A DNA stretch of 10,711 nucleotides. Origin: Opitutaceae bacterium (GTDB lineage: Bacteria > Verrucomicrobiota > Verrucomicrobiia > Opitutales > Opitutaceae). The stretch is from contig RGAX01000084.1 in NCBI GenBank assembly GCA_009919985.1, positions 1 through 10,711 on the forward strand, given 5' to 3'. Shown piece after piece: positions 1 to 9,111 of the stretch (position 1 is its first letter; each line of letters starts with the position of its first letter). The notes under the pieces are model-generated. The model did not search any database. It was not told where the DNA came from and was given only the letters and a program-made list of their open reading frames with translations. Position numbers and translations under genes: made by a program.

Positions 1-2
1 TT

Positions 3-539
3 GCTCCTCGCGGGAATCTCCCCACCATAGCCCCCACCCGCTCGATCACGCCAACCGTCGCACCCACGCCAAAAACGAGCGGTCCAATTATGCTCGGTAA
101 ATTTATCAAGACCCTAAACTACACTGCGCCCAACGCCGCGATTGTGCACGTAGAGGTCAACGCGCTTCCGGGCAAAAATGCCTACGTCAACGCCGAGACC
201 CCGTTCCCCGCGCTACCGTCCGAGCTCGTAGGCGCAGACTGGGTGCAAGCCGATGATCGCGACTCAACCTACAGCGCCGTCGATTTGATGGAAATTGCCG
301 TGAGCGCCGCCAGCACCGTGACCATCGCACATGACGACCGCCTCCCACGTCCGGCTTGGCTGACAAAGCAGTTCAAGTCTACAGGGGCCAAAATCGTCGT
401 CATGGGCCAAACGCTGAGTCTTTTCTCCCATGGGACTAAAAAGGACGCCAGCCTTACCCTGGGTGCCAACACCGATGACACGCGCATCAAAGAAGCCGCC
501 ATGTATATTGTCTTCGTGAACGGCAGTGCCGTGAAGTAA
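3..539 (+). CDS. C-terminal part of a secreted protein, probably a polysaccharide-active enzyme (partial, 5' end outside window)
   Basis: The frame is open from the first bases of the window to the TAA at 537-539. An ATG at 90 could start a 149-residue protein, but the 29 codons before it have no stop and read as a Pro/Thr-rich stretch (APTRSITPTVAPTPKTSGP) typical of an interdomain linker. I therefore read this as the tail of a longer gene. The folded part has no catalytic motif that I recognise. The pattern LPSELVGADWVQ, then YSAVDLMEIAV, then IAHDDRLPRPAWL, then LGANT and MYIVFVNG resembles an all-beta C-terminal module that I recall from secreted pectate lyases and related carbohydrate-active proteins. 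That match is from memory and unchecked. The gene ends nine bases before the stop of the convergent hrpB. No clear terminator lies between them. Coding status is fairly sure; function is tentative. Confidence 0.75.
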   Translation, partial: APRGNLPTIAPTRSITPTVAPTPKTSGPIMLGKFIKTLNYTAPNAAIVHVEVNALPGKNAYVNAETPFPALPSELVGADWVQADDRDSTYSAVDLMEIAVSAASTVTIAHDDRLPRPAWLTKQFKSTGAKIVVMGQTLSLFSHGTKKDASLTLGANTDDTRIKEAAMYIVFVNGSAVK

Positions 540-548
540 CCGCTTGTC

Positions 549-3092
549 TCAGCGCCACTCGTGCCGCGGGTAGCGGCGCGAGAGTTCGGCTTTTATCTTC
601 GGGTACATGTCGCGCCAGAAACTCGTGAGGTCGTCGGTTACTTGAATCGCGCGATGGTTGGGTGCAAGCACTTCAAACTTCACCGGCACGCGGCCGTGTC
701 CGATGGTAAATTTTCCCTCGACGCCAAACAGCTCCTGAATGCGTGCGCTCATTATTGGAGGCCCTTCTTTATTATAAGTAAGCTTAGCTTTTCGACCGTT
801 ACCCATCGTGAGTTTTTCCGGCAAATAATCATCGAGCACGGCGAGTTGCTCAGCCGTGAGCCAATCGCGCAACACCGACATCACGGCTTTTTCTTTCACG
901 CCACGTGCACTCGTTTCTCCAAAACAAACTTGCTCAATAAGCGTACCACGATCGGCGTCGGTCAGAACGTTGACCTCGAGCTCGGGAAACCATTCAGCTA
1001 AGCGATTCACGCGCACGATCCATTGCTCCACTGTCTCGTCCCAAGCGTCGATTGTAATGCGTCCGGCCAGAACTTCTTTGGTTAGTAGAGCGGCCGCCTC
1101 GTTCATTGGCACATCGTCAGAGTTGCCCTTGGCTTCAAGTACGAGATCGCGGAAACGTTTCTCTTTTCGCGAGATCACGCGCTTCGCCTGCTCGTCGTAG
1201 AGAATGCCACGCGCTTCGCCGTAATCGTCAGGGAAAAGTTCCTTCAGCCATGGCTCCTCGATGGACGTCGCGAGCGTGAGCAAGGTATTCACCTCGCCGT
1301 CGCCGCGACCGATTTCGCTAATTTCCGCCGCCACGAGTAAGCGCGCTTGTTGAATGCCGCTCTCACGGGCCAACACACCGCGGCGTCCGTGGACGAGCTC
1401 GACGCGCAGAGTGCCGGAATCGAGTCGCTTGCCGAGTTGATCGGAAAAACCGGCAAGCACGCACTTCCGTACCGCAACGGGATCGAGGCGGGAGTCGGTG
1501 ACATCGAGACCTTCCTTGCGCGCGATATCCAAAAATTGTTCGTAAAGTGGTCCAACCGAGCGAGCGCCTTGAGCATGAATCCCGAGCCGTCGGCACGCAT
1601 CGACGCTGTAATTATTTTTATCAGCGTAACTCCAGGCCCGCATCAGCAGGAAGAAATCGCTCTCGTGCTCTTCGCCGAGCAGATCTTCCCGGGCCTGTTC
1701 GACCTCTTTCGTGGAACCGCGCAGCAAGAAATTGCGGCCTTGAGTGAGCGCCGCCATGAGCGCAACGGGGCGCACGCAACCGCGCTCTTGAGCCGCGAGC
1801 AACATGCGAGCGTAACGCGGATGCACGGGGAAGCGCAGCATCTTACGGCCCAAATCGGTGATCGAGCGATTCTGCCCGGAAAGCGCGCCCAAATCCGCGA
1901 GCAATAGCTCCGCGCGTTCCAGCGCTCTGGCATCGGGCTTCTCAAGCCAAGGAAAGCCAAACACATCGTCGATACCACTCGATTTGAGCGTCAAAACGAC
2001 CTCGGAGAGATCGAGGCGCTTTACCTCGGGCAACTCTTGGAGCGAACGCGTGCCGTGTTCGCGTTCCGTCCAGAGCCGCACACATACACCGGGCGCGGTA
2101 CGGCCGGCGCGGCCGGCTCGCTGGTCAGCGCTCGCTGCGGCAATTTTTTCGATGAGCAGCGTGTTGATACCTCGATGCGGATCGAAGCGGGCCATGCGTG
2201 CGAGGCCGCAGTCGATTACTGCGGTAACTCCATCAATGGTAAGCGAGGTTTCTGCGACGTTGGTGGAGACGATGATTTTGCGCGCTGAAGTCCGTGCCAC
2301 CGCGCGGTCTTGTTGCTCGGGTGGCAATTCGCCGTGCAGCGGGAAACTTACAAAATCGCGCAGCCCGCGGCCGCTTTGGATCGCCTGTAGGGTACGGTTG
2401 ATCTCGTAGGCCCCGGGCATGAACACGAGCATATCGCCCTCTGTGAGGGTTGCGACGCGTTCACATTCGCGTGCGGCAAGGTCCCACACGGGCTCATTCT
2501 CGAAATTCACACTTTTCGCCAGGTACTCAATTTTCACTGGAAAACTCCGGCCCTGCGACACCAGCACGTCACACGGTGCGAGATAATCACGCAGTAAACC
2601 TGCGTCGAGCGTCGCGGACATCACAATTATTTTTAGATCCGGCCGCGTGGTGCGCTGAATCTGCAAGGCCCGCGCCAGTGAGATATCACCGTAAAGATGG
2701 CGCTCATGAAACTCATCGAAGACAAGTGCGTTGATCCCGCGCAGCTTCGCATCAAACGACATCTGGCGGAGCAAAATGCCCTCGGTGACAAACCGGATAC
2801 GGGTCTTCGCCGAGACCTTGGACTCGAGGCGTATCTGGTAGCCGACGACATCGCCCAGCTCGGTGCCGACTTCTTCTGCGACGCGTTTGGCTAGCATGCG
2901 CGCGGCGAGACGGCGCGGTTGTAGGACTACAACCTCGCCGCCATCGAGGAAGTCGTGTTGGAGCAACATCTGTGGAATCTGCGTCGATTTACCCGAACCA
3001 GTGGGCGCTTGGACGATCAAGCGACCGCCGACTCGCAATGCGCTCACTACAGCGAATTCGAGTTCATAAATGGGTAAAGCGGAAGGTCGCAT
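549..3092 (-). CDS. hrpB: ATP-dependent helicase HrpB (DEAH/DExH superfamily 2)
   Basis: HrpB is a cytoplasmic DExH-box NTPase of the RNA-helicase type, and its biological role is poorly defined in most bacteria. Numbered from the ATG at 3092, the 847-residue protein shows a Walker A motif (APTGSGKST, about 29-37), a DEFH motif II (126-129), SAT motif III (159-161), TNVAETSLTI motif V (277-286) and QRAGRAGR motif VI (324-331). The C-terminal third has the HrpB signature rather than that of HrpA: PEKLTMGNGRKAKLTY, GRVPVKFEVLAPNHR, LTSFWRDMYP and a terminal RYPRHEW. E. coli HrpB is about 810 residues, so the length is normal and no domain is missing. The frame extends 15 codons upstream to a TTG at 3137, but that extension is unlike the family, whereas MRPSALPI at 3092 matches the usual HrpB N-terminus. 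The gene is divergent from the esterase gene across about 120 bases. Family assignment is very secure. Confidence 0.95.
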   Translation of the reverse strand: MRPSALPIYELEFAVVSALRVGGRLIVQAPTGSGKSTQIPQMLLQHDFLDGGEVVVLQPRRLAARMLAKRVAEEVGTELGDVVGYQIRLESKVSAKTRIRFVTEGILLRQMSFDAKLRGINALVFDEFHERHLYGDISLARALQIQRTTRPDLKIIVMSATLDAGLLRDYLAPCDVLVSQGRSFPVKIEYLAKSVNFENEPVWDLAARECERVATLTEGDMLVFMPGAYEINRTLQAIQSGRGLRDFVSFPLHGELPPEQQDRAVARTSARKIIVSTNVAETSLTIDGVTAVIDCGLARMARFDPHRGINTLLIEKIAAASADQRAGRAGRTAPGVCVRLWTEREHGTRSLQELPEVKRLDLSEVVLTLKSSGIDDVFGFPWLEKPDARALERAELLLADLGALSGQNRSITDLGRKMLRFPVHPRYARMLLAAQERGCVRPVALMAALTQGRNFLLRGSTKEVEQAREDLLGEEHESDFFLLMRAWSYADKNNYSVDACRRLGIHAQGARSVGPLYEQFLDIARKEGLDVTDSRLDPVAVRKCVLAGFSDQLGKRLDSGTLRVELVHGRRGVLARESGIQQARLLVAAEISEIGRGDGEVNTLLTLATSIEEPWLKELFPDDYGEARGILYDEQAKRVISRKEKRFRDLVLEAKGNSDDVPMNEAAALLTKEVLAGRITIDAWDETVEQWIVRVNRLAEWFPELEVNVLTDADRGTLIEQVCFGETSARGVKEKAVMSVLRDWLTAEQLAVLDDYLPEKLTMGNGRKAKLTYNKEGPPIMSARIQELFGVEGKFTIGHGRVPVKFEVLAPNHRAIQVTDDLTSFWRDMYPKIKAELSRRYPRHEWR

Positions 3093-3211
3093 AGCAGGCG
3101 TAAGGCAGGAGCGTTTACCGTGTCCGTAACGACGCAAGCTAACAGCGAGACCGCCGTGCCGAGCCTTGCCAAGTAGCGTCTCAGCGCCACGTTCAACATA
3201 ACCCTCATTTC

Positions 3212-4099
3212 ATGACTTCATTAAAAATACCCCGCATCCTGTTTGGTTTTATCGTGCTGATTTTCTCCACCTCAATTTGCGCTGCCTCGGCGGGTTCGGT
3301 GGTGCCACTTTGGGCTTCGGCCGCGCCGGGTGCGCTCGGTGAAAAGCCTCAAGATATCCCCACGCTCACTTTATTCGCGCCAGCGGCCGGCCAGGCCAAT
3401 GGGGCTTCGTTGCTCGTCTTACCTGGTGGCGGTTATGCCCATCTAGCCGACCACGAAGGCGCGGGGTACGCGGAGTGGTTTGCGGCGCAAGGTGTCACCT
3501 GCTATGTTTTGAAATACCGTTTGGGTTCGGCGGGTTATCGGCATCCGGCGATGTTAAACGACGCTGCCCGGGCGCTGCGTTTACTTCGTACATGGGCCAA
3601 GCGTGATGGGCTCGATCCAGCAAGGATTGGCGTGATCGGTTCCTCAGCTGGCGGGCATTTAGCTTCGACGCTGGCGACGCATTTTGATGGAGGAAAACCC
3701 GAGGACGCCGATTGGGTCGAACGTGAAAGCTCACGTCCCGACGTAGCGATATTGTGCTATCCGGTGATCAGCTTCTTGGAATTTGGTCACGTCGGTTCGC
3801 GCAAAAACCTCCTTGGTGAAAATCCTGATCCTGCGCTGGTGCGTTATTTATCGAGCGAATTGCAAGTCACGGCGCAGACCACGCCCTCATTTATCTGGCA
3901 TACGATGGAAGATAAGACCGTTCCGGTGGAAAATGCCCATCTCTTTGCGGCCGCGCTGCGAGCGGCACGCGTACCCTATTCGCTGCATATTTATGAGAAA
4001 GGCGCCCATGGACTAGGACTCGGCCGTCCCGGCAAACCGGCGCCTCCTTGGGCTGAACAATGTCTTTATTGGCTGCGCGAACGCAAGTTTCTGCTCTGA
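3212..4099 (+). CDS. secreted alpha/beta-hydrolase, esterase-like (BD-FAE / acetyl-xylan-esterase type)
   Basis: This is a 295-residue protein with a clear signal peptide: a basic start, a hydrophobic stretch at about 8-22 and a likely cleavage site near CAASAG (23-28). The mature part is a single alpha/beta-hydrolase domain. It shows an oxyanion-hole loop PGGGY (71-75), a nucleophile elbow GSSAGG with Ser145, a probable catalytic Asp234 in MEDKTVPVEN and His266 in GAHGLGL, so the triad is complete. Family members are often annotated as acetyl-xylan, feruloyl or pectin esterases that remove acyl groups from plant polysaccharides in the periplasm or outside the cell. The substrate here cannot be read from sequence. 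The gene is monocistronic, with hrpB divergent upstream and typA 120 bases downstream. I see no ribosome binding site before the ATG and no convincing terminator after the gene. The hydrolase fold is secure; the esterase role is likely. Confidence 0.88.
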   Translation: MTSLKIPRILFGFIVLIFSTSICAASAGSVVPLWASAAPGALGEKPQDIPTLTLFAPAAGQANGASLLVLPGGGYAHLADHEGAGYAEWFAAQGVTCYVLKYRLGSAGYRHPAMLNDAARALRLLRTWAKRDGLDPARIGVIGSSAGGHLASTLATHFDGGKPEDADWVERESSRPDVAILCYPVISFLEFGHVGSRKNLLGENPDPALVRYLSSELQVTAQTTPSFIWHTMEDKTVPVENAHLFAAALRAARVPYSLHIYEKGAHGLGLGRPGKPAPPWAEQCLYWLRERKFLL

Positions 4100-4219
4100 T
4101 TTGATGGCTCTGCGCGGCTTATTAGTGTCTTTTCGGCTTCAATCCGCCTTCGGCCTTGCCTTCGTACGCTGCGCTGAGCACGTTCTTCTTTTTTCCAAAG
4201 ACCAGAACGACTCCGCGCT

Positions 4220-6034
4220 ATGAATCAGAACATCCGTAACATCGCTATCATTGCACACGTTGACCACGGCAAAACTACGCTCGTGGACCAACTCCTTAAA
4301 GAGGGCGGCGTCTATCGCGCCAACCAGGCGGTGCAGGTGCGCGCCATGGACTCCATGGATCTCGAGAAAGAGAAGGGCATCACGATCAAGGCCAAGAACA
4401 CCTCTGTTCACTGGCAGGGCAAGATCGTCAACATTCTCGACACCCCCGGCCACGCTGACTTCGGCGGTGAAGTCGAACGCGCCCTGCGCATGGTGGACGG
4501 CGTTTTGCTTGTCATCGATGCCTACGACGGCCCCCAAGCTCAGACCCGTTTCGTGCTCCGCAAGGCGCTCGCCCACGGCCTCAAGGTCGTGATCGTTATC
4601 AACAAGATCGACCGCGATAACGCCGACCCGGCCAAGATGTATGATAAGGTTCTTGAACTCCTCATGGAGCTCAACGCGACTGAGGAACAGTTCGATGCTC
4701 CCGTCGTTTATGGATCCGGCCGCGATGGCTACATGATGTACAAGCTAGGCGATGAGAAGAAGGACATGACTCCACTCTTCCAGACGATCATCGACCACGT
4801 CCCGCCACCATTCGCCAAGCCCGGCGACCCGTTTCACATGTTGGTTTCCAATATCGATTGGAGCGACTACGTCGGCCGTATCGCCGTCGGCAAGATCCTT
4901 GGTGGCACCGTGAAGGTCGGCGACCCCGTGTTCGTCGTCCGCACTACCGATCAGAAGCGCATCCGCGCCAAGATCACTAAGATTTTTGAGTTCACCGGCC
5001 TCGGCCAGCGTGAAGTCGAATCGGCCTTCGCCGGTAACATCATCGGTCTCGCCGGCTTCGAAGACGTCGACATCGGCGACACCCTCGCCGTCAACGAAGA
5101 CGCCCACGCCCTTCCATTTACGCAGATTGATCCGCCGACGCTGGAGATGCAGTTCTCCGTCAACGACGGCCCACTCGTTGGCCAAGAAGGCAAGCTCGTC
5201 ACTTCGCGCCAACTGCGCGAGCGCCTGATGCGTGAATTGAAGACCAACGTCTCCATCTACATTGAAGACGCCGACAAAGCAGGCGTGTTCAACGTCAAGG
5301 CCCGCGGCGCCATGCAAGTCGCCGTTCTCGTCGAGACGATGCGCCGCGAAGGCTTCGAACTCGTCGTCTCTCGCCCCACCGTGATCGAGAAGATCGTCGA
5401 TGGAGCTCGCCACGAGCCTTTCGAGACCGTCTGGGTCGAAGTGCCCGATGAGTGCGTCGGCTCCGTCATGCAAAATCTCGCCAACCGCAAAGGTCTCCTC
5501 ACGAACATGGAGAAGCTTTCTCACTCTACGATGATCGAGGCGACCATCACCACGCGCGGTCTGATTGGCATGGAGATCGACGTGATCAACGCCACCAGCG
5601 GCCGCGGCATCACGAGCCATCTTTTTAAAGAATACGGTCCCTACGCGGGCGAGGTACTTACCCGCATGACTGGCACACTCATCGCGACCGAAGCAGGCGA
5701 GACCACCACCTATGCCCTCCTCATGGTTCAGGAACGAGGCAAACTCTTCGTCGGTCCCGGCGAGCAGGTTTACGAAGGCATGATCGTTGGCGAGAATCCC
5801 CGCAACGAAGACATCGCCTGTAACGCCGTCCGCGAAAAAGCTCTCACGAACTTCCGTTCGCAAGGTTCCGGTGTCGCCACCGGCCTGATTCCGGCGGCCA
5901 AATTCAGCTTGGAGCGCGCGATCGAATACATCGCCGCCGACGAACTCCTGGAGGTTACCCCTAAAAGCCTCCGTCTTCGCAAACGCATTCTGAATAACGG
6001 CCTTCGCCAGAAGACCGCCAAATCCGGAAAGTAA
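4220..6034 (+). CDS. typA: translational GTPase TypA/BipA
   Basis: TypA/BipA is a ribosome-binding GTPase of the elongation-factor family that assists ribosome assembly and stress or cold adaptation. At 604 residues it is the same length as E. coli BipA (about 607). The G domain is intact: G1 AHVDHGKTT (12-20), switch region EKGITI (51-56), G3 DTPGHADF (74-81), G4 NKID (128-131) and a G5-like GSGRDG (165-170). Domain II follows (SDYVGRIAVGKILGGTVKVGD), then the EF-G-like domains and the BipA-specific C-terminal domain containing RGLIGMEIDVI, SHLFKEYGPYAGE and TPKSLRLRKRIL. It starts at the ATG at 4220, which matches the family N-terminus (NIRNIAIIAHVDHGKTT). Codons are strongly C-ending, as expected of a well-expressed gene, and this makes long open frames on the opposite strand. 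The gene is probably transcribed alone and ends at the terminator at 6061-6100. Confidence 0.98.
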   Translation: MNQNIRNIAIIAHVDHGKTTLVDQLLKEGGVYRANQAVQVRAMDSMDLEKEKGITIKAKNTSVHWQGKIVNILDTPGHADFGGEVERALRMVDGVLLVIDAYDGPQAQTRFVLRKALAHGLKVVIVINKIDRDNADPAKMYDKVLELLMELNATEEQFDAPVVYGSGRDGYMMYKLGDEKKDMTPLFQTIIDHVPPPFAKPGDPFHMLVSNIDWSDYVGRIAVGKILGGTVKVGDPVFVVRTTDQKRIRAKITKIFEFTGLGQREVESAFAGNIIGLAGFEDVDIGDTLAVNEDAHALPFTQIDPPTLEMQFSVNDGPLVGQEGKLVTSRQLRERLMRELKTNVSIYIEDADKAGVFNVKARGAMQVAVLVETMRREGFELVVSRPTVIEKIVDGARHEPFETVWVEVPDECVGSVMQNLANRKGLLTNMEKLSHSTMIEATITTRGLIGMEIDVINATSGRGITSHLFKEYGPYAGEVLTRMTGTLIATEAGETTTYALLMVQERGKLFVGPGEQVYEGMIVGENPRNEDIACNAVREKALTNFRSQGSGVATGLIPAAKFSLERAIEYIAADELLEVTPKSLRLRKRILNNGLRQKTAKSGK

Positions 6035-6060
6035 GTTTAGCCAAAGCCAAAAAATCCTTG

Positions 6061-6100
6061 AACCCGCGGCTGCGATCAATCGCACCGCGGGTTTTTTGTT
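6061..6100 (+). terminator. rho-independent terminator of typA
   Basis: It starts 26 bases after the typA stop. A nine-base arm AACCCGCGG (6061-6069) pairs perfectly with CCGCGGGTT (6085-6093). After a one-base bulge (C6070), TGCGA (6071-6075) pairs with TCGCA (6080-6084) around the four-base loop TCAA. A run of T (6092-6097) follows directly. The long GC-rich stem and T tract are diagnostic. Confidence 0.93.
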
Positions 6101-6257
6101 CCGAGATTAAATCACGTCTTCCAGTTTCAAGTTGGTAAAACTTTAGATGTTTAAAATTGAAAAACACTGGATTCATTGTAAGCGCGGCTACACTTTCTTA
6201 GCACAAACTTAAGCCACCCCTGTAACACCCATTTCCAAGCCCGATTCTACCAAACCT
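6101..6257 (+). promoter_or_regulatory. AT-rich upstream region of the TonB-dependent receptor gene
   Basis: The segment between the typA terminator and the receptor ATG is visibly more AT-rich than the flanking genes, most clearly at 6131-6180. Because a strong terminator precedes it, the receptor needs its own promoter, which probably lies here. A TTGAAA at 6157-6162 resembles a -35 box, but no good -10 box sits at the right spacing. A TAAAAT at 6152-6157 lacks a well-placed -35 box. The region is proposed from position and base composition, not from a firm promoter match. Confidence 0.3.
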
Positions 6258-9018
6258 ATGAAGCAAAAAACCCTCATGGCGGTGCTCAGCGCGCTGCTCA
6301 CTGTCCTTAACGCGCCGGCTCAAACCGCCCCAGTGACCAAGCGCCCAAGCGAGACCTCAAACGAGATCGTGAAACTCGAGAGCTTTAGCGTCTCCGGTTC
6401 ACTGATCGCCGGAGCGAGCACGTTCACCTCGCCGACACCGGTACTCGTCGTCGATCAGACCGCTCTGCTCGCCGCCGCGCCGATCAATCTCGCCGACGGT
6501 TTGAAACAAATGCCCTCGCTCGCTCCTGGTGGCGGACAAACTGTCGGCGGTGGTACGGGGAACAACAGCGCCAATTTTCTGAACCTGCGCGGCCTCGGCG
6601 TCACCCGCACGCTCACTCTCTTGGATGGCCGCCGCTTCACCCCCAGCGGCCCAACAGGGCAGGTTGACGCTAACCTGATGCCGCAAGGTCTGGTCGATCG
6701 GGTGGACGTCGTGAATGGGGGGGCCTCGGCTGCGTATGGTTCCGACGCCGTCGGCGGCGTTGTGAACTTTGTGCTCAATAAAGAATTTGTCGGCTTCAAG
6801 TCGGACTTCCTTCTTGGTCTCTCTGAGAGGGGCGATAACAAGGAATACAAGGGCATGGTCACTTTCGGCACCAAGTATCTCAACGGCCGCGGCCATCTCG
6901 TTTTCAGCGGCGAATACGTGGAGAGCAAAGGAGTGAACGGCGATCGACGCGATTTCCGGCGCGAAGAAACTAACCAAATTCCTGAGCCAGGCAACACGAC
7001 CAAGGTAATCCGCGCGACCGACATCCGGTCGCCGTTCACGCCCGGCGGCAACATCGTCAACGGCGCCGGCGGCACCACCGCCAACAACGCGCTCATCCGC
7101 GGGATCAAGTTCGGCCCCGGCGGCACGCAGAGCCCTTACGATTACGGTCGCCTTTCTACCACCATTGGAGCCACCAACGGTTTCCAAAGCGGCGGTGACG
7201 GTTTCCGCATCGGCACTTCCCAGGAGATTGTGCGCCCGCTCACCCGCCAAAACATTTTCCTGCGCAACGATTTCAAGCTACTCGACAAAATCTCATTATT
7301 TGTCGAAGGCGGTTTCAGCGAAACCCAGATGAACCAGCAGAACAGTCCGACCACGCACCTGCTAACGATTCAGCGTGACAATGCCTTTCTCAATCAACTC
7401 GCGCCCGACTTGGTCGCGCGCATGACCGCGCTCGGCGTGACTTCGTTCACGATGAACCGCCTCACGCTCGAGCGCGGGCTGACGGTGTCCAAGGTCAACG
7501 ACCAAAACCGGCGCGTGTTAGTCGGGTTCAACGCCAAGTTCGGCGACTGGGACTGGGAGACCTCGATCCAATCGGGCACGAACGACATCAGCATTCCGAT
7601 CATAAATAATCTCGTCACAGCCCGGATGGCGGTCGCCGCCGACGCGGTCTTAGTAGGCGGGCAAATCGTCCCGCGCGCGGCTGCCGCCAATCCGGGCAGC
7701 GCCGCCTTCAATCCGTTTGGGTCCGGATCGCCATCGGCGGCGGCCTTGGACTACGTCATGGGCACTACGCAGTTTGAAGAAACTTCCTCGCAGGAGGTGA
7801 TTGAAACGAAGTTCACCGGTAACGTTTTCAACCTGCCAGCCGGCCCCGTGGCCGTTGCCGCCGGGGCGCATTGGCGCAAGCTGAAGTCTACCACCACGAC
7901 TGACGATCTCTCGATCGCCGGCGCCTACCGTTTGGCAAACAACCAGCCGTTCACGGGCAAGTATACGATCATGGAAGAGTTCGCCGAAACGCAGATTCCG
8001 CTACTAAAGGATCTGCAGATGGTGAAAAAGCTCACGGCCAATCTCGCTTTCCGTCACGCCGATTACTCGACCAGCGGCGATGCTAATTCGTGGAAGGCCG
8101 GTGCCGTTTGGCAGCTCAACGGCGACCTGCGTTTCCGGGCTTCGCGCTCCCGCGACATCCGCGCGCCCAACATCAACGAACTCTTCTCCGCAGGACGTCA
8201 GACTAACGGCAATATCTCCGACAATTTTGCCGGCGGGCGGCTTTGTCTACCAACCGATGTGGCTTAAAGGCGCCAGTTTCGCGGTGGATTTCTACACCAC
8301 AGAAATTGCCGACGCGATTTTCTTGGCCGGTGGTCAAGACGCTGTGCGCGAGTGCTCGATCAATCCTGCGTCGCCGCTATGCGCCTTCGTGACGCGCGGC
8401 CCGACCTCGGCCAGCCCGCGGGCGGTGATTCAAACGCGGACTTCCGCGGTTAATCTCAATTCCGAGTTTTCGCGCGGCGTGGATTTTGAGGCCAGTTACC
8501 GGATTCCGCTTAATGCGTGGTTTGCCGACGTGCGCCCCGGAAGTCTTACGGTGCGCGCAATCGCCGGTTACATCGACGAGTATTCCCGCGTATCGCCCCT
8601 TACTCCGACCCAAATCAACTTGGCCGGCAACGGTCTCGCGAATGCCGGATCGGGCACAGCGGCGTTGCCTCGCATCCGGGGCAACCTCTCGCTGAATCAC
8701 TCGCGCAACGCCTTCTCGAGCTTCCTGCAGATGCGTTACATCGGCCGGATGACTTGGGACAAAACCCGGATCTTGGGCGTGACGACCGATTACAACGATG
8801 TTCCTTCGACCGTGTATTTCGACGGCCAATTGACCTATCGGTTGCCCAGGATTCGGCAGGGCTGGAATTCGGAGATTTACCTCAACGTCGCCAATCTCCT
8901 CGACCGCGATCCCACCTACGCGCCGCGCAGCACCGGGGCGACCCCGATGCCGACCGACCCTGGTTTGTTTGATCAAGTGGGCCGCATGATCCGCGTCGGC
9001 CTCAAGACCCAGTTCTAA
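6258..9018 (+). pseudogene. TonB-dependent outer-membrane receptor, frame-disrupted with an apparent internal deletion
   Basis: TonB-dependent receptors are 22-stranded outer-membrane barrels with an N-terminal plug that import siderophores, vitamins or glycans. The first part (6258-8267 including its stop, 669 codons) has a signal peptide (1-22), a segment ending SFSVSGS (42-48), a plug domain at about 60-175 with RGLG (111-114), DGRR (123-126) and GGASAAYGSDAVGG (154-167), and then barrel strands up to RAPNINELF (635-643). Shortly after, this frame turns into non-homologous residues and stops at 8265-8267. The barrel resumes in another frame from about 8236 (GGFVYQPMWLKGASFAVDFY). It includes a two-cysteine loop (codons at 8353 and 8380) and ends at 9016-9018 with RVGLKTQF, whose final Phe is typical of outer-membrane barrels. 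The stretch that relatives carry between these points, ending in a GNPNLxPEKADT-like motif, is missing from both frames. The ligand is unknown. It may be a real pseudogene or a sequence or assembly error. Confidence 0.85.
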
Positions 9019-9028
9019 GCACTTCAGA

Positions 9029-9080
9029 TCGGCGCCGGCCGCGCCTAGCGAGTTTACTTTGCCGGCGCCGACATTTTGTT
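9029..9080 (+). terminator. probable rho-independent terminator of the receptor gene
   Basis: A perfect 11-base GC-rich inverted repeat, TCGGCGCCGGC (9029-9039) and GCCGGCGCCGA (9061-9071), encloses a 21-base loop. It is followed by CATTTTGTT, a short T-rich tail. It lies 11 bases after the receptor stop codon. The loop is longer than ideal and the T run is only four bases before a G, so strength is uncertain. It also covers the TTG at 9076, which argues against that codon as the start of the next gene. Confidence 0.72.
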
Positions 9081-9111
9081 AGGGTTTGCCTTAGAACCAC
9101 CGGCTTACGCC

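Noticed and set aside
560..582. A GC-rich hairpin near the convergent ends of the first gene and hrpB, considered as a terminator.
   Set aside because: It lies within the hrpB coding sequence, has a wobble pair and is not followed by a T run in either direction.
1347..1907. Plus-strand open frames of 183-186 codons across the helicase gene (also 1858-2409).
   Set aside because: They overlap hrpB motif regions on the opposite strand and look like nothing known. They are shadows of a GC-rich coding sequence.
3093..3137. A 15-codon N-terminal extension of HrpB from a TTG at 3137.
   Set aside because: The extension does not resemble the family N-terminus, while the ATG at 3092 gives the usual short lead into the helicase domain.
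546..3190. A 13-base direct repeat (GTCTCAGCGCCAC) at 546-558 and 3178-3190, flanking the helicase gene like a target-site duplication.
   Set aside because: About one exact 13-base match is expected by chance in a window of this size. There are no inverted ends or transposase, and HrpB is a core gene.
4745..6085. A 446-codon open frame on the minus strand, antisense to typA.
   Set aside because: It mirrors a strongly codon-biased housekeeping gene, has no recognisable domain and extends through the terminator hairpin. C-ending codons remove stops from the opposite strand.
6399..7250. Long minus-strand open frames (283 and 223 codons) inside the receptor gene.
   Set aside because: They are antisense to the well-supported plug and barrel sequence, have low-complexity composition and have no domain of their own.
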